Assembly: GCF_018449675.1 (NCBI RefSeq)
Contig: NZ_JAAVUZ010000003.1
Span: forward strand, 351,023-415,022
Length of the DNA: 64,000 bases
From: Glaciihabitans sp. dw_435
GTDB lineage: Bacteria; Actinomycetota; Actinomycetes; Actinomycetales; Microbacteriaceae
Direction of reading: 5' to 3'
Shown here: positions 26,477 through 35,133 of the stretch, piece after piece
Numbering within the stretch: the stretch's first letter is position 1
Layout of the letters: every line of letters begins with the position of its first letter
The notes under the pieces: model-generated
What the model was told of the DNA's origin: nothing
The model's input: only the letters and a program-made list of their open reading frames with translations
The model's database searches: none
Position numbers and translations under genes: made by a program

Positions 26477-27492
26477 GCGACGCTCCCATCGAACTGACCG
26501 GCACCCAGAAGGTCGCCGTGGTGCTGATGAACCTGCCGCACGCGCAGGCCGCGTCGGTGCTGCAGCAGTTCACCGACACCGAGGCCGAGGAGATCGCCGC
26601 CGAGATCGTGCGCATGCGTCGGGTCGATGCCGACGTCACCGACCGGGCCCTCACCGAGTTCCACGAGGCGGCAACCCTCGGCCGGATCGGTGCCCGCGGC
26701 GGGCAGGACTTCGCCACCGGGTTGCTGGAGACCTCGTTCGGGGCGGAACGCGCCGCCGGCGTGATGCGCCGCGTCCAGTCATCCATGGCGGGCAAATCCT
26801 TCGAGTTTCTCGACTCCGCCGAGCCCGGCCAGATCGTCTCGCTGCTCGACGGCGAGATGGCCCAAACCGTCGCCCTCGTGCTTGCGCACCTGCGGCCGGT
26901 GCAGGCGTCGACGGTTCTCGCCGGATTCGCCGACGCCTTCCGCAGTGACGTCGCGCAGTGCATCGCCACCATGACGAGCGCAACGCCCGAGTCGATCACC
27001 ATCCTGTCCACGAGCCTCAAGGCGCGCGCGGCGGCAGTGGTGTCGCCGCGCAGCACCGCAGAGGTCGTCGGGGGAGTGCAGCCCCTCGTCGACATCATCA
27101 ATCACTCGAGCGTTGTCACCGAACGCGCGATCCTCGAGGGCCTCGACGAGCGCGATCCCGACCTTGCCGAGGAAGTGCGATCGCGCCTGCTGACCTTCGC
27201 CGACATCGTCAAGCTCGACTCCCGCGACGTGCAGCAGGTGCTGCGCGGCATCGACCTGGCCCAGCTGGCCATCGCGATGCGCGGATCCCTCGACTCCGTG
27301 CAGCAGACCATTCGTGGAAACCTGTCCGAGCGCAATCGCGAACTCCTCGAGGACGAGATCGGCATGATGGGATCGGTACGGATGTCCCAGGTCGAAGAAG
27401 CCCGCGCCGGCATCGTTCGCTCGATCCGCGAGCTCGAAGCCGCCGGCACGATCACCGTCATGCGCGGGGACGACGATGTGCTCGTTGCCTAG
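26473..27492 (+). CDS. fliG: Flagellar motor switch protein FliG
   Basis: 339 residues, standard length. The N-terminal domain reads LTGTQKVAVVLMNLPHAQAASVLQQF. The middle has the EHPQ-like region where most proteins read E-H-P-Q (here PGQIVSLLDGEMAQTVALVLAHL), and the C-terminal charged helix carries ALRGSLDSVQQTIRGNLSERNRELLEDEI-type residues that face MotA. It transmits torque and couples the MS ring to FliM. Overlaps fliH by 17 bases. Confidence 0.95.
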   Translation: MSDAPIELTGTQKVAVVLMNLPHAQAASVLQQFTDTEAEEIAAEIVRMRRVDADVTDRALTEFHEAATLGRIGARGGQDFATGLLETSFGAERAAGVMRRVQSSMAGKSFEFLDSAEPGQIVSLLDGEMAQTVALVLAHLRPVQASTVLAGFADAFRSDVAQCIATMTSATPESITILSTSLKARAAAVVSPRSTAEVVGGVQPLVDIINHSSVVTERAILEGLDERDPDLAEEVRSRLLTFADIVKLDSRDVQQVLRGIDLAQLAIAMRGSLDSVQQTIRGNLSERNRELLEDEIGMMGSVRMSQVEEARAGIVRSIRELEAAGTITVMRGDDDVLVA

Positions 27493-28090
27493 CGGCGGAT
27501 TCGCTCCGCTGGCGTTCCCGGCCATCGGCAACCCCGACACCGAGCGCGAGCTGGAGGGCGCCCGTCAGCGGGGACACGCCGCGGGGTACGCGGAGGGCAC
27601 CCGACGCGCGGAGGCTGAGTTGCGCGCGAAGTTGCTGGACCTCGAGGCCAACCTCGCCGCAGAAATCAGTCACACCGCGGCACGGTCGGCGCGCGCGGTC
27701 GCGGTGCTGACCGCCGCAACCGAGGCTCTCGCGCAGAGGACCGCGCCCGTACTGGCCGAGGCCGATGACGCACTGGCGGCAGCGAGCATCGACCTCGCTG
27801 AGGCGATCATCGGCCATGCCCTCGCCGACGCTCCCGGGTCCGCCCGCGCGGCCATCGCCCGCGCCCTCGACCACCAGGAGGCCGCGAGCGTCATCGCCGT
27901 TCGGCTCAATCCGGACGACCTGTCCCTGCTCGACGCGGACATCCTCGCGGCTGCGCCCGTGCGGTTCACCGCCGATCCGACGCTGTCCCGCGGGGACGCC
28001 ATCGCCGAATTCCCCGTGGGACTGCTCGATGCCCGCATCGGTGCGGCCCTGGATCGCGCCCGTGCCGAGTTGCTGGGAGACGTCCGATGA
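27476..28090 (+). CDS. fliH: Flagellar export ATPase regulator FliH
   Basis: 204 residues from ATG 27476, inside the end of fliG. It has the FliH/YscL arrangement: a glycine/alanine/glutamate-rich N-terminal helix with a G-x-x-x-G-like stretch (GARQRGHAAGYAEGTRRAEAE) followed by a V-type ATPase E-like C-terminal domain (SVIAVRLNPDDLSLLDADI). It holds FliI inactive and docks it at the C ring. Overlaps fliI by four bases. Confidence 0.85.
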   Translation: MCSLPSGGFAPLAFPAIGNPDTERELEGARQRGHAAGYAEGTRRAEAELRAKLLDLEANLAAEISHTAARSARAVAVLTAATEALAQRTAPVLAEADDALAAASIDLAEAIIGHALADAPGSARAAIARALDHQEAASVIAVRLNPDDLSLLDADILAAAPVRFTADPTLSRGDAIAEFPVGLLDARIGAALDRARAELLGDVR

Positions 28091-29430
28091 CGGCCATGCC
28101 CGCGACATCCACCCGTCCCCGCGGCGGCCACTTTGCCGAGGCGATGCGGGCAGCGCATCCCGAACGGGTTGGTGCCGTCACGTCGGTGATTGGCCTCGGT
28201 CTCGAGATCGCCGGGCTTCCGGTGGCGGTGGGCGACCTCGTCACGATCGGTGACGAGAACAGGATCGACGCGGAGGTCGTCGCGACGACGCCGGACGGCG
28301 CCCGCTGCATGCCGCTGGCCCGCACCGACGGTATCCGCAGTGGGGCACCCGCGCGGTCATCGGGGAAGCCAGCGCTCGTGCCCACCGGGGGCGGGCTGTT
28401 CGGCCGGGTCATCGACGGGCTCGGTCGTCCCATCGACGGCAAGGGCCCCCTGCGGGTCAGCCGTCACGTGCCCCTCCACAACACGTCGCCGTCGGCCATG
28501 TCGCGGGCGCGCATCACCGAACCGCTGCAACTCGGTGTGCGGGTGCTCGACACCCTGACCACGGCGGGCAAGGGCCAGCGGCTCGGGCTGTTTGCCGGCT
28601 CCGGCGTGGGAAAGTCGTCGCTGCTCTCGATGATCGCGCGGGGAACCGAGGCGCAGGTATCGGTGATCGCCCTGGTGGGGGAGCGCGGCCGCGAGGTGCG
28701 CGAGTTCCTCGAGGACGACCTCGGCCCCGAGGGTCTCGCCCGGTCGGTCGTCGTTGTGTCCACCTCGGACGAACCGGCCATGATGCGCCTGCGGGCCGCG
28801 TTCACCGCCACCCGGATCGCGGAGACCTTCCGCGACGCCGGTGCCGACGTCATGCTCATGATGGACTCGCTCAGCCGGGTGGCGATGGCCCAGCGGGAGA
28901 TCGGACTCGCCGCGGGCGAGCCACCGGCGACCCGGGGATATCCGCCGTCGACGTTTTCGGTGCTCGCCCAGCTGCTAGAGCGGGCGGGGACCGCCGAGAG
29001 CGGTTCCGTCACCGGTATTTACACGGTGCTCGTCGACGGTGACGACCACAACGAGCCGATCGCCGACGCCGCGCGGTCGATGCTCGATGGGCACATCGTG
29101 CTCGACCGGAAGCTGGCCGTCGCCGGTCACTTTCCGTCGATCGATGCGCTCGGCTCGATTTCGCGCCTCGCCTCGAAGGTCACGCCTCCCGAGCGCGCGC
29201 AGGTCGCCACCACCCTGCGCCGCGCGCTTGCCGCCCGCGCCCGCGTGCAGGACCTGCTCGACGTCGGTGCCTACCAGCCGGGCAGCAACCCCCTCGTGGA
29301 CGCGACCATCGCCAACGACGCCGCGATCACCGCATTCCTGCAACAGCGGATGAACGAACAGACGACGACGGATGACGCGTGGGCCGCGCTCACCGATATC
29401 ACCACCCGACTCGGAGGAACGCCCCAATGA
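28087..29430 (+). CDS. fliI: Flagellum-specific export ATPase FliI
   Basis: 447 residues. F1-ATPase-beta-like core with Walker A GSGVGKSS at 171-178, preceded by GQRLGLFA. Further motifs are GERGREVREFLEDDLG, the Walker B MLMMDSLSRVAMAQREIGLAAGEPPATRGYPPS region in pieces, and the ASKVTPPERAQVA C-terminal segment. It powers substrate unfolding for type III export. Located between fliH and fliJ with ATGA overlaps on both sides. Confidence 0.96.
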   Translation: MTAMPATSTRPRGGHFAEAMRAAHPERVGAVTSVIGLGLEIAGLPVAVGDLVTIGDENRIDAEVVATTPDGARCMPLARTDGIRSGAPARSSGKPALVPTGGGLFGRVIDGLGRPIDGKGPLRVSRHVPLHNTSPSAMSRARITEPLQLGVRVLDTLTTAGKGQRLGLFAGSGVGKSSLLSMIARGTEAQVSVIALVGERGREVREFLEDDLGPEGLARSVVVVSTSDEPAMMRLRAAFTATRIAETFRDAGADVMLMMDSLSRVAMAQREIGLAAGEPPATRGYPPSTFSVLAQLLERAGTAESGSVTGIYTVLVDGDDHNEPIADAARSMLDGHIVLDRKLAVAGHFPSIDALGSISRLASKVTPPERAQVATTLRRALAARARVQDLLDVGAYQPGSNPLVDATIANDAAITAFLQQRMNEQTTTDDAWAALTDITTRLGGTPQ

Positions 29431-29861
29431 CGACTCGCCCCTTTTCGCTCGCCGGTCTCTTCCGTCTGCGCCGCCTGCAGGAGGACGAAGCCGCGGGAAA
29501 CCTCGCCCGGGCGACCGGTCGCGCACGGGAGCACGACGCCGTGCAGGCCCGGGCGCGTCGCGCGCTCGAGGGTTTCTCCAGCCAGCCCGCCGACATCACG
29601 ACGCTGCGGGCAATCGCTGCATCGCGGGCGTCCTATTCCTCCATGCTTGCCGACCTCTCTGCCGCCGCCGTGCAGCACGCACGGGAAGCCGACGACGCCA
29701 CGGCGGCGTACACCGAGGCGCATTCCCGGACCGTGCGACTGGCGAAGCTCGAGCAGACGCACCGCGAGGCGGCGATCGCACAGGAGCTGCGCGACGAGCA
29801 GATCGCGCTCGACGAAATCGCGTCCGGATCGTGGCAGCGCAGAGCCGGGGGAGCGCGCTGA
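29427..29861 (+). CDS. fliJ: Flagellar export protein FliJ
   Basis: 144 residues starting at ATG 29427, overlapping the fliI stop. It is one long coiled coil (FRLRRLQEDEAAGNLARATGRAREH; RTVRLAKLEQTHREAAIAQELRDEQIALDEIASG), as expected for the FliJ stalk that fits into the FliI hexamer. Sequence conservation in this family is low; size, fold and position make the call. It overlaps the next gene by one base. Confidence 0.85.
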   Translation: MTTRPFSLAGLFRLRRLQEDEAAGNLARATGRAREHDAVQARARRALEGFSSQPADITTLRAIAASRASYSSMLADLSAAAVQHAREADDATAAYTEAHSRTVRLAKLEQTHREAAIAQELRDEQIALDEIASGSWQRRAGGAR

Positions 29862-30670
29862 TGCCGTACGCCGACGTGATGAGCCGCATCCAGGAGATTC
29901 AGGCGACCTTCACCCAGTTCACGTCGCCCGCGACGACGACGGCGACGTCCGCGTCATCCACCTCGTCCACGGCGTCTGCTGCCCTGTCCGCGTCGGCGTT
30001 TTCTACCGCCCTCGATGGAGCCGCGGCCGCCTCCCCGGCGGCACCCACCGCCACCGGCAGCGGCCAGGCCACGGGAGCGGACATCGTTGCCGCGGCCAAG
30101 AAGTACATCGGCGTGCCGTACGTCTTCGGGGGTGAAGACCGGTCGGGTATGGACTGCTCGGGTCTCGTGCAGACGACGCTCGCCGATGTCGGCATCAAGG
30201 CACCCCGCGTTGTCAGCCAGCAGCAGTACATCGGCACAAAGGTCGATTCCCTCAAGGACGCCAAGCCCGGGGACCTGATCATCACCCATAACGCCGATCA
30301 CATCGTCATCTACGCGGGCGACGGCATGATCATCCACGCCCCGTACCCGGGGCGCGACGTGTGTCTCAAGAAGAACTACCTGACCGACGCCGACATCCAG
30401 ACCATCAGGCGCGTCGCTCCCGAGTCCGCACCCGCCACGGCCGCGGTGGCGTCCGCACCCGCCACGGGTACTTCTGCCGCGCTCACCGCATCGCTCGCGT
30501 CGCTGTCGTCGCTGTCGAACGGGGGCTCCGCACCGGGTGCGGGGGATCTCGCCTCGCTCATCCAGTCGTATTCGGCGAGCGCGGCGGGTGGGACCGGCAC
30601 GACCACCCTGACGGACATTATCGCCGCGGCCCGGCTGTCCCAGCTCTCCCTCCTCTCCGGACAGGCGTGA
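29861..30670 (+). CDS. NlpC/P60 peptidoglycan hydrolase in the flagellar operon
   Basis: 269 residues from ATG 29861. An Ala/Ser/Thr-rich N-terminus is followed by an NlpC/P60 domain (about 70-178) with catalytic Cys99 in GMDCSGLVQ and His147 in HNADHIVIYAG, plus His159 in IIHAP. The tail is low complexity. It cuts stem-peptide bonds in peptidoglycan, and its position between fliJ and fliK suggests it opens the wall for rod or hook passage, the job of FlgJ elsewhere. No Sec signal is present, so export would go through the flagellar channel. Confidence 0.9.
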   Translation: MPYADVMSRIQEIQATFTQFTSPATTTATSASSTSSTASAALSASAFSTALDGAAAASPAAPTATGSGQATGADIVAAAKKYIGVPYVFGGEDRSGMDCSGLVQTTLADVGIKAPRVVSQQQYIGTKVDSLKDAKPGDLIITHNADHIVIYAGDGMIIHAPYPGRDVCLKKNYLTDADIQTIRRVAPESAPATAAVASAPATGTSAALTASLASLSSLSNGGSAPGAGDLASLIQSYSASAAGGTGTTTLTDIIAAARLSQLSLLSGQA

Positions 30671-30674
30671 TGAC

Positions 30675-32315
30675 GTGACCCCCTCGACAGCACTGCCGCC
30701 CGTCCTGTCCCGCCCCTCCACCGCGCAGGGGACGACCCGCGTCACCGCCCCCGACACAACGGGCGACTCCGCGTTCGCTCGCGCCCTGGCAGCCACCGAG
30801 AAGCACACGGCACCGTCGCGAGTCGGCACGGCCGCGCACAAGCACGAGTCGGGCCGAGCGGATGCCTCGCTCCCGGGTTCCCTCGCCGCGTCGGCGTCAC
30901 CCGCGGCAGCCGTTCCCGCGACGGCGTCACCAGCGACCGCCGGCCCCCCCGAGCCGACGGACATCACGGCTCCCGTGCCGCCCGCGCCGGATGCCTCCGC
31001 CACCCCGCCTCCTGGTGAGAGCACCGACCCGCAGCCCGCGGTGCCTCTCGTCACGGCACCTCCCGTCGCTGTCGCGTCAGCCGCCGTCGCCTCTCCCGTA
31101 ACTCTCGTTCCCGCGCTGTCCGGCGCACCGGCGACTGCGGCAGCTGCGGACACCACCACCGGCCCGTCGCGGACGTCCGCGGTTTCGGCTGCGGTCCGGA
31201 GCGCCGACGCATCGGCGCTGCCGGGTGCGGGAACACCGCTCGTCGCCGACTCTGGCCCGTCCGTTGCCGGCCGACCTTCCCCGACAGCCCCGACCGCACC
31301 CTCAGCGACCGCGACCAGCGCAACGGTGTCTGGGGCATCTGGCACGCCCGGTGCATCCGCTGCACCGGCACCCGACACTTCCGCATCGTCCGCGCCCGCA
31401 GGTGCTCCCGCCCCGTCGACGACCGCAGCATCCGCAGTCGCAGCCGCGACAACGGCGGGCTCTCCGGCCGCGGCGGCCCAGGCGCGGGTATCAACCACGC
31501 CCAGCGGGACCGCACAGGCTCCGACGCTGACAACGACGCCGGCACACGGGCCGGCCGACGCAGGCAGCACGGGTGAAAAGGGCCCTGCGCCTGCCCCGGT
31601 GTCGTCGGCTCCCGCTTCCGGCTCCGCCGCGCACCCGGCGGCTTCGCCTGCTCCCACTTCCTCTCCGGCTCCCAGCGGGGTCCCGTCCCTCGCCCCATCG
31701 CCGGGCGAGGCCAGCAGCACTGTGACTGCCGACGCTGCGCCATCGGTCGAAGCCGCGCCCGCTGCCGGCTCGGCGCTGGCGGGCGCACCCATCGCCGTCG
31801 CGACACCCGGACCCGGGTCATCCACCGTCCCAGTCCTGCCCGCTGTCAGTACCCCGGCCACCGCGGTCGCGCCGCAGCAGCTACCGCTGGCCACCCAGAT
31901 CGCACGGCCACTCTTCACTCTCGCGAGTGCGAAGCCGGGCGATCACTCCCTGACCATTCGGGTGAGCCCCGACAATTTCGGTCCCGTGACGGTGCGGGCG
32001 CACGTGTCCGCCGATGGCATTCGCATCGAACTGTTCGCGCCAAGCGACGGCGGACGTGATGCGCTGCGTCAGGTCCTCGGCGACCTCCGCCGGGACGTCG
32101 CTTCCGCGGGACTGACGGCCAGCCTCGACCTGTCGGGTAAGAACCACCCCGACACCGGGGCCTCCGACCGTGACCAGCAACAATCGGGTTCCCCGGACGA
32201 GCGTGCCCGGGCGGACGCTAACCGTCCCACTCCCACAAACCGACAGTTAAGCCGGGAGAGTGCGCCCTATCGCGGGCTCGACGGCAGTTCATCCACCCTC
32301 GACGTGCTGGCCTAG
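30675..32315 (+). CDS. fliK: Flagellar hook-length control protein FliK
   Basis: 546 residues from GTG 30675. Residues 1 to about 410 are extremely rich in Ala, Pro, Ser, Thr and Val with almost no hydrophobic core, the expected export-ruler region. The C-terminal Flg_hook domain is clear: SLTIRVSPDNFGPVTVRAHVSADGIRIELFAP, then ALRQVLGDLRRDVASAGL. It measures hook length and switches the gate via FlhB. Its composition keeps the opposite strand open over most of its length. flgD follows after 36 bp. Confidence 0.9.
   Translation: MTPSTALPPVLSRPSTAQGTTRVTAPDTTGDSAFARALAATEKHTAPSRVGTAAHKHESGRADASLPGSLAASASPAAAVPATASPATAGPPEPTDITAPVPPAPDASATPPPGESTDPQPAVPLVTAPPVAVASAAVASPVTLVPALSGAPATAAAADTTTGPSRTSAVSAAVRSADASALPGAGTPLVADSGPSVAGRPSPTAPTAPSATATSATVSGASGTPGASAAPAPDTSASSAPAGAPAPSTTAASAVAAATTAGSPAAAAQARVSTTPSGTAQAPTLTTTPAHGPADAGSTGEKGPAPAPVSSAPASGSAAHPAASPAPTSSPAPSGVPSLAPSPGEASSTVTADAAPSVEAAPAAGSALAGAPIAVATPGPGSSTVPVLPAVSTPATAVAPQQLPLATQIARPLFTLASAKPGDHSLTIRVSPDNFGPVTVRAHVSADGIRIELFAPSDGGRDALRQVLGDLRRDVASAGLTASLDLSGKNHPDTGASDRDQQQSGSPDERARADANRPTPTNRQLSRESAPYRGLDGSSSTLDVLA
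32219..32246 (+). promoter_or_regulatory. Weak sigma-28-like element within fliK, before flgD
   Basis: TAAC at 32219-32222, 16 bases, ACCGACAG at 32239-32246. The spacer is one base longer and the -10 has C for T. It could be an internal promoter for flgD-flgE, 106 bases before flgD. Tentative. Confidence 0.3.
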
Positions 32316-32351
32316 CCGCCGGCGCCCGATACAGGACACGAAGGAGCACCC

Positions 32352-32828
32352 ATGGCAATCGCCGCTATCTCCGGTGACGTCAGCGCGCTGGGCGCCGCTG
32401 CCGCGACCGCGACGCCCAAGCAGGACATGGACAGCGAGCTGTTCATGAAACTGCTGGTCGTGCAGCTGCAGAACCAGGACCCCAGTTCCCCGATGAATAC
32501 GAACGAGATGATCACCCAGACGACGCAGCTGGCCACGATGGAGAAACTCACCAGCATGGCCGACACCAGCACCGAGAGTTTTTCGCTGCAGATGCGCGCG
32601 GCGGCGTCCACGCTGCTGGGCCAGACCGTCAGCTACATCGACGGCACGGGAACCACCATCACCGGCACAGCCACCTCGGTCTCGTTCGCCGGCAGCGTTC
32701 CCCAGGTCACCGTGGGCGGCGTCACTGTCGCCCTCGACGCCATCTCGGGAATCGCGACGACGCCCCCGATGACGGTGCCCACCACACCGTCTGCCACCTC
32801 CGACACCTCCGACACCACCACCGCATAA
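32352..32828 (+). CDS. flgD: Flagellar hook scaffold protein FlgD
   Basis: 158 residues, ATG with AAGGAG upstream. The conserved N-terminal FlgD motif is MDSELFMKLLVVQLQNQDPSSPM-like (split here as LFMKLLVVQLQNQDP and MNTNEMITQTTQLATMEKL). The C-terminus is a short beta-rich segment with a Thr/Ser-rich end. It caps the hook during growth. Immediately precedes flgE. Confidence 0.93.
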   Translation: MAIAAISGDVSALGAAAATATPKQDMDSELFMKLLVVQLQNQDPSSPMNTNEMITQTTQLATMEKLTSMADTSTESFSLQMRAAASTLLGQTVSYIDGTGTTITGTATSVSFAGSVPQVTVGGVTVALDAISGIATTPPMTVPTTPSATSDTSDTTTA

Positions 32829-32858
32829 CCTCCGCACCTCCCCACTGAAAGGTCACCG

Positions 32859-34019
32859 ATGCTTCGCTCTCTCTACTCCGGCATTTCCGGACTCCGCTCT
32901 CACCAGACGATGCTCGACGTGACGGGCAACAACATTGCCAACGTCAACACCGCCGGATTCAAATCATCCGCCGTGCAGTTCGAGGACACCCTCTCCCAGC
33001 TCCTGAAGGGCGGCAACGCGGGCACCGACACCGCCGGCGGCAGCAACCCCGCACAGGTCGGTCTCGGCGTGCAGGTCGCCGGCATCTCCACGAACTTCGC
33101 ACAGGGCGCATCCCAGGCAACCGGACGCCCCGGCGACATGCTCATCTCGGGCGAGGGCTTCTTCGCCGTGAAGTCCGGCGCCGAGACGCTGTACACGCGT
33201 GCCGGATCCTTCGACTTCGACGACAACGGTGTGCTCGTCACCCCGACCGGTGGCCTCGTGCAGGGGTGGCCCGCCGCGAATGGCGTGGTCAACGCGGGAG
33301 GAGCCCTCACCAACATCTCCCTCCCGCGGGACGCCGTGAGCCCGGCTGTCGCGACCACGACGGCGAGCATCGGGGGCAACCTGCCCGATGATGCCGCCGC
33401 GGGCACCGTGCTGGTGCGCGACATCAAGGTCTACGACGCCAACGGGGCGCTCACGACGGTTCCGCTGACGTTCACCAAGACCGCGACCGGGTGGAACGCG
33501 GGGGATGGCACGACCGTCGCCGGCGCGATGACCTTCACCGACGGCAAGCTCACCAGTGCGACCACCCTCACCGTCGGGGGAGTCACGCTGGACCTCAGCA
33601 AGGTGACCGGGTTCGCCCAGCTCACCACGGTGGCCGTCGGCACCCAGAACGGGCGCGAGGCCGGAACGCTCAAGAGCTACACGATCGAGAGCGACGGAAC
33701 TATCACCGGCGCCTTCAGCAACGGCGCGACCGAGGCCCTCGGCCGCATCGCCCTTGCCACCTTCACCAACGCGAGCGGCCTCGAGAAGACCGGCGGATCC
33801 ACCTACCGCGCCACGACCGCGTCGGGAGCGGCAACCCTCGGCAGCCCGTCAGATCCCGGCCTCGGCGGACTCGCCGTGGGATACCTGGAGATGTCGAACG
33901 TCGACCTCTCCCAGGAGTTCACGAACCTCATCGTCGCCCAGCGGGGATTCCAGGCCAATGCCCGCATCATCACCACCTCTGACGAGGTCCTGCAGGAACT
34001 GACCAACCTCAAGCGATAA
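32859..34019 (+). CDS. flgE: Flagellar hook protein FlgE
   Basis: 386 residues, ATG after GAAAGG. The N-terminus has the rod/hook motif MLDVTGNNIANVNTAGFKSS, followed by the D1 domain and a variable D2. The C-terminus ends SNVDLSQEFTNLIVAQRGFQANARIITTSDEVLQEL in short, the standard hook finish. It is the only long hook/rod protein here; flgF and flgG were not found, so it might also supply distal-rod function. Closed by a 12-bp terminator stem. Confidence 0.94.
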   Translation: MLRSLYSGISGLRSHQTMLDVTGNNIANVNTAGFKSSAVQFEDTLSQLLKGGNAGTDTAGGSNPAQVGLGVQVAGISTNFAQGASQATGRPGDMLISGEGFFAVKSGAETLYTRAGSFDFDDNGVLVTPTGGLVQGWPAANGVVNAGGALTNISLPRDAVSPAVATTTASIGGNLPDDAAAGTVLVRDIKVYDANGALTTVPLTFTKTATGWNAGDGTTVAGAMTFTDGKLTSATTLTVGGVTLDLSKVTGFAQLTTVAVGTQNGREAGTLKSYTIESDGTITGAFSNGATEALGRIALATFTNASGLEKTGGSTYRATTASGAATLGSPSDPGLGGLAVGYLEMSNVDLSQEFTNLIVAQRGFQANARIITTSDEVLQELTNLKR

Positions 34020-34055
34020 CCCGCTGCCGTAGCGGCTCATTGCCACCAACTCTCG

Positions 34056-34089
34056 GCCGCCTCCCGTCTAACCAGACACGGGAGGCGGC
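34056..34089 (+). terminator. 12-bp stem after flgE, overlapping the next promoter
   Basis: GCCGCCTCCCGT and ACGGGAGGCGGC pair perfectly with a ten-base loop. It follows flgE by 36 bases. Its loop contains the TAAC box and its right arm reaches into the GCCGATAG box of the sigma-28 promoter at 34069-34095. Confidence 0.75.
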
Positions 34090-34095
34090 CGATAG
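34069..34095 (+). promoter_or_regulatory. Sigma-28-type promoter of flbD-motA-motB
   Basis: TAAC at 34069-34072, 15 bases, GCCGATAG at 34088-34095, 45 bases before flbD. The element is nested in the terminator hairpin of the upstream operon. Confidence 0.82.
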
Positions 34096-34140
34096 TTCTT
34101 TCGACGGTCCGATGGGGGCCGCACAAACGAGGGTGCAGCA

Positions 34141-34356
34141 ATGATCACGGTGACGAGACTCAACGGCAGCGCGTTCGCCGTCAATCCCGATCTCCTCGAA
34201 AGGATCCATGAGAATCCGGACACCACGCTCGTCATGGTCGACGGCTCCACCTATATCGTCACCGAGTCCCTCGCCGAGGTCGTCAGCGCGATCGCCGCGT
34301 ACCGCGCCCGCGTCATCTCGATGGCTCTGACGGCTAACGCCGCTGTGGGCGACTAG
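34141..34356 (+). CDS. flbD: FlbD/SwrD-family flagellar protein
   Basis: 71 residues. MITVTRLNGSAFAVNPDLLERIHENPDTTLVMVDGSTYIVTES is the typical start of the FlbD family (T-R-L-N-G, then P-D-T-x-x-x-x-x-D-G). In Bacillus subtilis the homologue SwrD increases motor power. It is placed directly before motA and motB under the same promoter, which fits a motor-function role. Ten bases separate it from motA. Confidence 0.88.
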   Translation: MITVTRLNGSAFAVNPDLLERIHENPDTTLVMVDGSTYIVTESLAEVVSAIAAYRARVISMALTANAAVGD

Positions 34357-34365
34357 GACCGCCTG

Positions 34366-35133
34366 ATGGATCCAGCGACACTCATCGGTCTGGTCGTCGC
34401 GTTCGGCGCCCTCTTCGGCATGTTCATGATCGAGGGCGCGAACATCACCTCGATCCTGCTCCCCGGCCCGATCGTCCTCGTGTTCGGCGCAACGATCGCC
34501 GTCGGCATCGCCAGCGGAACCCTCAAGGACGCCATCCTCGCGGTGCGCGCCCTGCCCAACGCCTTCCGCGGCAAGGTCGCAAAGCCCGATGAACTCATCG
34601 AGCGGCTCGTGGCCATCGCCGACAAGGCGCGACGCGAGGGTCTCCTCTCCCTCGAGGAGGACGCGACAGAGGCCACCGAACCGATCCTGAAGATCGCGCT
34701 CCAGAACATTGCCGACGGCACCGACGGAGACGAACTCCGTGCGCTGCTGGAGGACGAGATCCACACGAGCTCCAAGGCCAACTTCCAGGCGGCCAAATTC
34801 TTCAAGCTTCTCGGGGGATACGCGCCCACCGTCGGCATCATCGGCACGGTTGTGTCCCTGACCCACGTGCTCGAGAACCTCGATTCGCCCGAGACCCTCG
34901 GTCCCTCGATCGCCGCCGCCTTCGTCGCCACCCTGTGGGGCCTGCTGTCGGCCAACTTCATCTGGCTTCCCATCGGCGACAAGCTCACCCGCCTCGCCAG
35001 TCTCGACGCCGACATCATGACCCTCACCCTCGAGGGAGCCCTCGCCATCCAGCAGGGAGACCAACCGCGCCTCGTGCGCGAACACCTGCGCGCCATGGTT
35101 CCCAACGCCATGCTCGAGCCGGAGCCGGTGTGA
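34366..35133 (+). CDS. motA: Flagellar motor stator protein MotA
   Basis: 255 residues with four hydrophobic helices. The family core is visible: ARREGLLSLEEDA in the cytoplasmic loop, FKLLGGYAPTVGIIGTVVSL (helix 3 with the proline and glycines) and AAFVATLWGLLSANFIWLPIGDKL (helix 4). With MotB it forms the ion channel that drives FliG. The stop overlaps the motB GTG by four bases, so stoichiometry is coupled. Confidence 0.95.
   Translation: MDPATLIGLVVAFGALFGMFMIEGANITSILLPGPIVLVFGATIAVGIASGTLKDAILAVRALPNAFRGKVAKPDELIERLVAIADKARREGLLSLEEDATEATEPILKIALQNIADGTDGDELRALLEDEIHTSSKANFQAAKFFKLLGGYAPTVGIIGTVVSLTHVLENLDSPETLGPSIAAAFVATLWGLLSANFIWLPIGDKLTRLASLDADIMTLTLEGALAIQQGDQPRLVREHLRAMVPNAMLEPEPV

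Noticed and set aside
29954..31918. 654-codon Ala/Gly-rich frame antisense to fliK
   Set aside because: Result of fliK low-complexity codons; fliK has its C-terminal domain and operon position.
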